From positions 40,627,505-40,691,504 of the forward strand of contig JBCFYV010000012.1 in assembly GCA_039000515.1 (NCBI GenBank): a stretch of DNA of 64,000 nucleotides. Direction: 5' to 3'. Positions 57,554 through 64,000 of the stretch are shown here, piece by piece. This DNA is from Timema cristinae (Eukaryota; Arthropoda; Insecta; Phasmatodea; Timematidae). The notes beneath the pieces are model-generated. The model saw nothing but the letters and a program-made list of their open reading frames with translations, ran no database searches and was not told where the DNA came from. Each line of letters begins with the position of its first letter. Position 1 is the stretch's first letter. Position numbers and translations under genes: made by a program.

Positions 57554-58507
57554 GATTATACTCCCAAAAAACCATATTTTAAATAGAAATAACATTTAAA
57601 TGTTTAATAATTTTTCTTGCCTGGGTTATTTTAATTGATGTATACTTAGTTTACTCTGAAAAGTAGAGCCTTACCTTGACTGATTTAACTATGACCTCTC
57701 ATAAGCTATACTATAGGGGAAGAGGAAATAGTACACGAAGAGGCCAGGATTCTTTAATTGTTTTCTATGTCATTTTACGAGAAATAAAATATTTGCTACC
57801 ATATCCATACAAACAACAAAAGAAAATTTCCAAAGATAGTAAAACTATTATATTGTAAAACGACTAGATAGTTTGAAAATTAATAAAATATGGTAGCCTA
57901 TTTTGTTTCAAGACATTTCATTATCTGAATTCCATGAAAAAATATGTTGTTGATACCTGCAAGGTTGGTTCTATTCGGTAGGGATAGGTTAGCGTTTTTA
58001 GGAATTAAAATACTTTTGATGCCATGAATTTGGTATCTTTCATTTACCATGAATGGTAGCAAGCTCATTTTGCTTGTTTCAATATTGTGTGGCTTATATA
58101 ATAGGGCCAAAGTGGGGTCTGCCAAAGTAAAAGTGAAGTGTTTGATGAATATCCACGGGCGTTTTTGGGGAGGGCCCCCCCTCCCCCCCCCCCAATTATC
58201 TGCTCAAATAGGAAACTCTTAATAAAGTACCGAATTTGGTAAAAAAGATTCTCACAGTTGGGGTGTAAATTAGTAAATTTCAATACTTTAAATGCTAATA
58301 CAACATATTTTTGTTAATAATAATATAGTAGATATTTTGTAGCCTTCACTTCTTAGTTAACAATGATTGGCACTTTTCTTTATAAGTTCCGAGAATTATT
58401 ATATTTGTATATATATATAGTATATTTGTCTTGGAAATAGTTATTTTATCTCGCCAAACCCAATGTTTTCAGAACTGTCACAAAATAGTAGGGGCGGGTG
58501 GAATCCT

Positions 58508-58899
58508 CATGGTGGCTACAGACAGGGAAAACCTGGAAAAGTCAGGGAATTTTTAGATGACAGGGAAAACAGAGAAATGTCAGGGGATTTAACTAAAAAT
58601 AAGGAAAAGTCAAGGAATTAAAAAATATGTTTAAAATATCCCAGTAATTTCACAATTAAACACTAAAACAAAAGTTATTAATACCTAAATAAAATAAAAT
58701 TTTAATTTTTAAAATAATTGATAGAACCGTTTGTTTAGTAGATACAAACTTTTTTAGTATGTGATCAATAATGAATACAACAAAAGTCAGCATCCACCAT
58801 TAAAACTGGAAAAAAGTAGTCAGGGAAAATTGAAAAATGTTGCCTGGAAAACTTGGAAAAGTCTGAGAATTTTGTAAAATATTTTTTGTAGCCACCCTG
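58508..58899. mobile_element. 392-bp CAGGGTGGCTACA-type MITE, copy 2
   Basis: The same element as 42334-42725, at the same place in the duplicated block and of identical length; part of the block duplication, not an independent insertion. Confidence 0.5.
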
Positions 58900-59176
58900 A
58901 TCCTGAACCCTTGAGAAAAGGTCGGGAATTTATCACTTCTCGTAAGTCGGGCGGGAATGACCCTTTCCCCATAAGGTTTCTGGCTGGAAACAAAACAGTG
59001 CTCCAGGAAATAAAATAAAGGGCGCGCAACTTAGTGACTGGGATGGGGAGGTGTATGACTTAATGTACTCTGTCAACAGTTATTTGTTTGGTTCAGCAAG
59101 TGAAAAAGTTAGAAAGATTTAGAGGACAGATATATTACGTAACTGCCACATTGCAAACAATTTTTTTTGTTCAATA

Positions 59177-60445
59177 GTTTGTGCTCTATTTGTGCTCATA
59201 TGGCCCCAAACATGACCATTTGAGCTGTGAAACTAGCCTTTTTAAATAATATTAAATGTGGTGGGCCAACTTGAGCTCAAGCTAGCCCTCCACACATTGA
59301 AAAACACAACAGATATTTTAAATCAAGTAAATGTAACTTTTATTATAATACTGTAATAATTAAAACTTGTGTTTTAAAACTAGGCATTCTAAAGAACATT
59401 TAATGTGGCGGGCCAACTTGAGCTTTCCCTGTACCATAACTTGTAGAAAAATTGATTTCAAGCTGACCCGCCATATTTTGAAATATCAATGTATCCAAAA
59501 TTCGGTTTTCACCACTCATTTATGCTCATATTGTGCCCGAACATGAACTTTTGTGCTGTGAAACTAAGCCTTTTAGTAACAATTAATGAAGACGATCCCG
59601 CTTGAGCTCAAGCTAACCCGCCACATATTGAAAAACAACATAAATTCTATTCACGCCATTCCATTGTGCTTTATTTGTCCTCATATGTGCTCGAAAATGA
59701 ACAGGTGTGTTCTAAAATTAGCCAATCTAGAAAACAATTAATGTGGCGGGCTAACTTGAGTCTTCCCTATACCATAACCTGTAGAAAAATGAGTTCAAGC
59801 TGGCCTGCCACATTTTGAGAAATCAATGTAACAACATTCTGTTTTCACCATTAGTTTGTACTCATATGAGTCGAAAAATGAACATTTGTCCTCTAAAATT
59901 AGGCATTCTATATAACATATAATGTGACGGGCTAACTTCAGCTTTCCCTATACCAAAACCACTAGAAAGATTGGTTGGGTTCAAGCTGGCCTGACAGTCC
60001 CCCTGCCACATTTTGAAATATCAATGCAACAAGATTTTGTTTTCACCATTCGTTTGTGCTTCGTTTTTGCTCATATGTACCTGAACAGGCTCATTTATAC
60101 TGTGAAACTAGAACTTTTAGATAACATTTAATCAAGGTGATCCAGCTTTAACTCAAATTTTTCTACAGGGAAGGCTCAAGTTAGCCCGCCACATTAAATT
60201 TTATAAAGAAATCCTAATTTTAAAGCATCAATTTTCATTTTCGGGCACATATGAGCACAAACAGAGCAAAATATTGAGATGTAAATAAAATTTTGCTATA
60301 TTGTGTTTTCCAATATGTAGTGGGCCAGCTTGAACCCAAATATTTCCACAGGTTATGATATAGGGAAGGCTCAAGTTAGCCCACCATATTAAATTTTATA
60401 TCAAAGGCCTAGTTTTAAAGCACAAATGTTCATTTTCGGGCATAG
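59177..60445. repeat. Diverged satellite-like array, block 2
   Basis: Copy of 43005-44267 including the same orientation switch near 60165. Confidence 0.75.
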
Positions 60446-60560
60446 GAAGAACCTCCCTTAGTACACTCGGCCATGATCGAACTACGATCTCCCCATCATC
60501 AGCAGTCTAGTCTATTGCGAGAGTAAAGCCTTTGGCCGTGCAGCCATCAATTTGGGGTTT
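60446..60560 (-). mobile_element. SINE-C head fragment, block 2
   Basis: Same fragment as 44268-44385, with two bases missing near the B box. Confidence 0.6.
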
Positions 60561-62203
60561 AATAATATAACGTTTACAAGTCTTACCATATTAGTTTATA
60601 AATCAATATATGTTTGATCTAAAACTTTTCTAATGCATAATTTTAAAATTTCCCATTCCCGTCTCGAATCTCAATATTTTGACTCATTTCCCGTCCTGTT
60701 CCCATCCCACAGTAAAAAAGTAATTCCCGTCCATCCCTACACAATAGTTTTATTCAAACAATCCCATCTTTCTAAACCTCCCTCCCTGCTGTTTTCAACT
60801 ACCAACTGCGAGTTCTACTACACACCTTAGTGAACAGAATTTGTTTTCAAATGTTGAAACATTAAGAGGGGACTAACCTATCCTTTGAAAGTCAGTGCAC
60901 ATACACTTCTTTCTAATCTAATGTATTGATAATGAAAAAGATAGATACATTTTTTGTAGTATCTTGCAATTAAAACATGTAATTTTAATTATGTTTTGTC
61001 AATTTTTATAAAAAGCTTTTATATTATCCATAATATATGTCCTAATTTGGCTATATTTTTATATATTGAACATTATAAAACTTAAATATTTCTCTTTAAT
61101 TTTAATTTTTAGAAAAACTAGTTCAAATTCTACCTCTTTTCTAAAATGATTGCTATCATTTGCCACCATTGTGACAACGTAAAAATAAGAAAAATTAGAT
61201 TAATCTTTGGTGCAGGTTTTACAATTTATTTGCCAGTGAGACTCTGCCATGTTTTAGAGAACAGTATGACATAGGTTCTTTTGCTTCCATTATTTTCTCA
61301 TTATGCCTCATAGTTTATAGTTTAGCCTGACTGTTTGGGTGTAGGAGTTCCTGACCAACCTGTCAAAGTGGCATAGGAAAATCGGACAACATTCCACTTC
61401 CATGGTTAGTATTTACAAGTTTCTCTGAAAGCATTATTGTGGAGTGTAGATGTAGAAAGTAAGAAAGTGAATATATATATATATATATATTTTTTTTTAC
61501 ATGAAAGCGTCTCTGAAATGTATAAAAAAAAAGATTTGCGTATGGGAAAGGATGGCCATCAAAATTTATATTCGAGTGCAAAGAGGAAAAAAGTAGAGGT
61601 TTGTCATTATATTAAACTGGATGAAGAGTAGGTAAGTAAATTATGTTAATAATCTTGCTAAAATAATAATAATGTGGAAGGACTGCAAAGTATGTCATGT
61701 TGTATACAAAGTAAAGTTAAAAATAAAATAAAACAATTCTAGGCATTAGACTAATTTTACTAAATCTAATATGTTACCATATTAAATAAATTGGTAAAGG
61801 TAAAGTAAAAATATGTTTATTATTGTCTTATAATTATTTCATTAGTCGTGACCTTGTTGTCAGTGGGGTTGGGAGGGGACCTTTAGTGACCTTTCTTAGA
61901 AGGGACATGGCTTTCATGTTTCATTTTCTCACTCTCAATTTAATTTATTTTTTCTTCTTCACACTTATTAGGCTTGCCTTTCCACTATTTTTTCATATGT
62001 TTTCAGTAATGTCTACACGTCGCTAAACCCCAACAATAACCACCTTCATGTCATTTAAATTTAAACTCTAAGTTAATAAAAGTTACAAGCTTATATTTTA
62101 TAAAACTATTAACATAAGACTACTGATTAGAAAACTCCCTAATAATGTCCCAATATCATGTCATATCCATGAAAAGCAAATAGTTATATGACCAAAACTT
62201 ATG

Positions 62204-62413
62204 AGTGACCTTGATAATTTGGGCAGTGATATGGGTCCGGGGTTCAATCCTCGGTCCCGGCACAAATTTATCTGATTACCAAACCCTTCCAGGCCTCCAC
62301 CGTGGTTCGGACTCCACGTTAAACTGTAGGTCCTCCATTTCATCTCACAATCACCCTACCATTAAACATTAGCGTAAGTGCATACAACCCGAACGGGTAG
62401 TAAAGACTAGTGC

Positions 62414-62495
<82 letters not shown>

Positions 62496-62500
62496 AATCT
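62204..62500 (+). mobile_element. SINE-A truncated copy, duplicated block 2
   Basis: Same truncation and body deletion as at 46022, but the 3-prime repeat is a clean TAA array to about 62477, unlike the mixed AT array in block 1; tail reads TAGTAAAGACTAGTGC. Confidence 0.82.
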
Positions 62501-62600
62501 TGCAAGTCAATCAATGTGTAGCTGTTGTCTAATCTAAAGAAAGTGAGAAAAGGTTTGGAAGGGGGAAGAGAGGTTCTAACTCCTCTCCCCATTTAAAAAA

Positions 62601-62602
<2 letters not shown>

Positions 62603-62667
<65 letters not shown>
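62603..62667. repeat. TA microsatellite, block 2
   Basis: About 32 TA units, allele-like length difference from 46485-46535. Confidence 0.85.
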
Positions 62668-62670
<3 letters not shown>

Positions 62671-64000
62671 TTGGTTTTGGCGTGATTTAAAATAATGAAT
62701 TAAGGGGGAACATTACAATAGTACAGCTACAAAGAAACACACTTTTAAAATATGTTTACCTATAATTGATTAAGGTTAATTAGTAACCATATACAGTGTG
62801 TGACTCGGATCATTTCGTAGCAGTGATTTATTAAAATAAAGCATTATAGCTACATTTATACTGTGTAAGATTTCACCCGGCAACTTCGTATTGACATATT
62901 CTAGGCAATATGGATATTTTACTATTATTAATTTTTGAAAGCATTAATTTATTCAAATACAAATTTACAAAGCAACAAGAGTATAATGATGCACTTTCTA
63001 GCATGGTGCTATATATATCACATGTAGGTCTGTCATAATTTCATAACTATTGCTTTGCTTCTTAGGCCTATTCTTTATTTATTAGAAGTGCGTTATTAAT
63101 TTTTCTTGGAGATTTGAAAAAGACAGATATGCAGATAAATAATTTAGAACAAGTTACAGATTTACATTAAGTGTCCTTTATCAGTATATGACACAAGGAT
63201 CTAGAAGAGGCTGTAAACATTGGAAAGGTAAATTTAATAATAAAAATATGTGTTAAAAAATTTTTTTTTGCTTTTATAAGGGTTTGTGAACGAACATTTT
63301 TTATATAAAATTCTAGAAAAAATTGTGTGGTGAAGAAAGAGCACTATTATTTCTACTAAGTGCAAGGCCAGTTGCATATAACACATACAAAAAAAAAGCC
63401 TTTTTGTTGTCTACACAAGCAACTGGGTATTTATCGAGGAAATAAAAAAAGATGAAGAATTTTGGGAAAATAAGATGTTTGAACATATAAATTGGTAATA
63501 GGAATTAAATATAAATATAAGTCATTCACGAGCTAAGTTAACCTGGATGACAGCTCGAAATGTTACTAGAAGTAATCCCTAATATATCACTACACCAACA
63601 GCTGACATCTATCACTTTGAATGACTGTAATGAAAACAGATGGTAATATATTAATGTGATAGTTAACAACAGTAATTTACCAATATTATTTATATATTTA
63701 TTTGAGGATGGACACAAAGTTTATTTATAGTTTTATTCCCCTTAAAAAATATATTAACACCACTTTCACAAAAACTTCTAACGAACATAACTTCAAAATG
63801 ACGACTGACGAATCTAAACCATATGATTGAATATAACGGTAAACAAGTTTTTTTACAATGATGCAGACACGCAGTTGATGAAAATATTTTATTGTTAAAT
63901 ATTTCAAAATACGATAAAATAATCATAAAATCATTTATTGTATGTAAAAAAAAATGACAACAATTTTCTCTTTTCCAATTAAATACGATGCCTGTATTAA

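Larger units (their letters stand above)
57127..64000. repeat. 6.9-kb duplicated block, copy 2 (starts at N gap)
   Basis: Begins exactly at the first base after the 100-N gap and runs to the window end, collinear with copy 1 at an offset of about 16.1-16.2 kb. Differences are microsatellite lengths, 1-base indels, a few substitutions and short indels near 63330-63400. Confidence 0.95.

Overview
This is a window of an AT-rich animal nuclear genome, most likely an arthropod (probably an insect; the order cannot be fixed from sequence alone). It has spliceosomal introns, almost no coding sequence, and a dense load of tRNA-derived SINEs, Bel/Pao and RTE-type retrotransposon relics, PIF/Harbinger-like and hAT-like DNA elements, and TAA/TA microsatellites. 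Three runs of exactly 100 N (19609-19708, 29867-29966, 57027-57126) look like conventional unknown-size scaffolding gaps, so the window joins four contigs.

Host gene: the only gene I can support is an RNF216/TRIAD3-like RBR E3 ubiquitin ligase on the + strand. Five exons are visible (38816-39166, 51593-51917, 54019-54087, 55433-55545, 55741-55828). Splice phases agree between exons, and the last two exons encode the unusual RING1 of this family. One exon needs a 1-base frame correction. The IBR, RING2 and C-terminal exons are absent and presumably lie beyond the 57027 gap.

Layout: 1-7000 holds SINEs and a small LINE relic in AT-rich DNA. 7000-10200 is a tandemly duplicated repeat whose second copy carries a 1.45-kb Harbinger-like element; that element in turn carries two SINE copies. 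10760-11450 is a purine-rich microsatellite tract. 11490-14000 is SINEs. 14500-16300 is unassigned repetitive DNA. 16379-19560 is a decayed antisense Bel/Pao element with a 697-bp Harbinger-like element inserted in its protease region. 19700-30400 is SINE-rich and includes an RTE-type LINE tail at 28985-29500. 30400-38800 holds minisatellites, a pentanucleotide array, a third Harbinger-like element and SINEs. 38816-57026 is the RNF216-like locus. 57127-64000 is a near-identical second copy of 40957-47855, which lies inside intron 1 of that gene. It begins exactly at an N gap and differs mainly in microsatellite lengths and scattered 1-base indels, so a retained second haplotype is the simplest explanation.

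Six SINE groups (labelled A-F here, my labels) recur. Several share one 3-prime tail containing CCCGAACGGG and ending GACGCGGTGCTAA followed by TAA repeats, although their tRNA-like heads differ. No operon, CRISPR array, functional tRNA or rRNA gene was found. Nothing here is clearly a new biological system; the most interesting signals are the shared SINE tail, the nested Harbinger insertions with a readable empty site, and the locus-splitting duplication.
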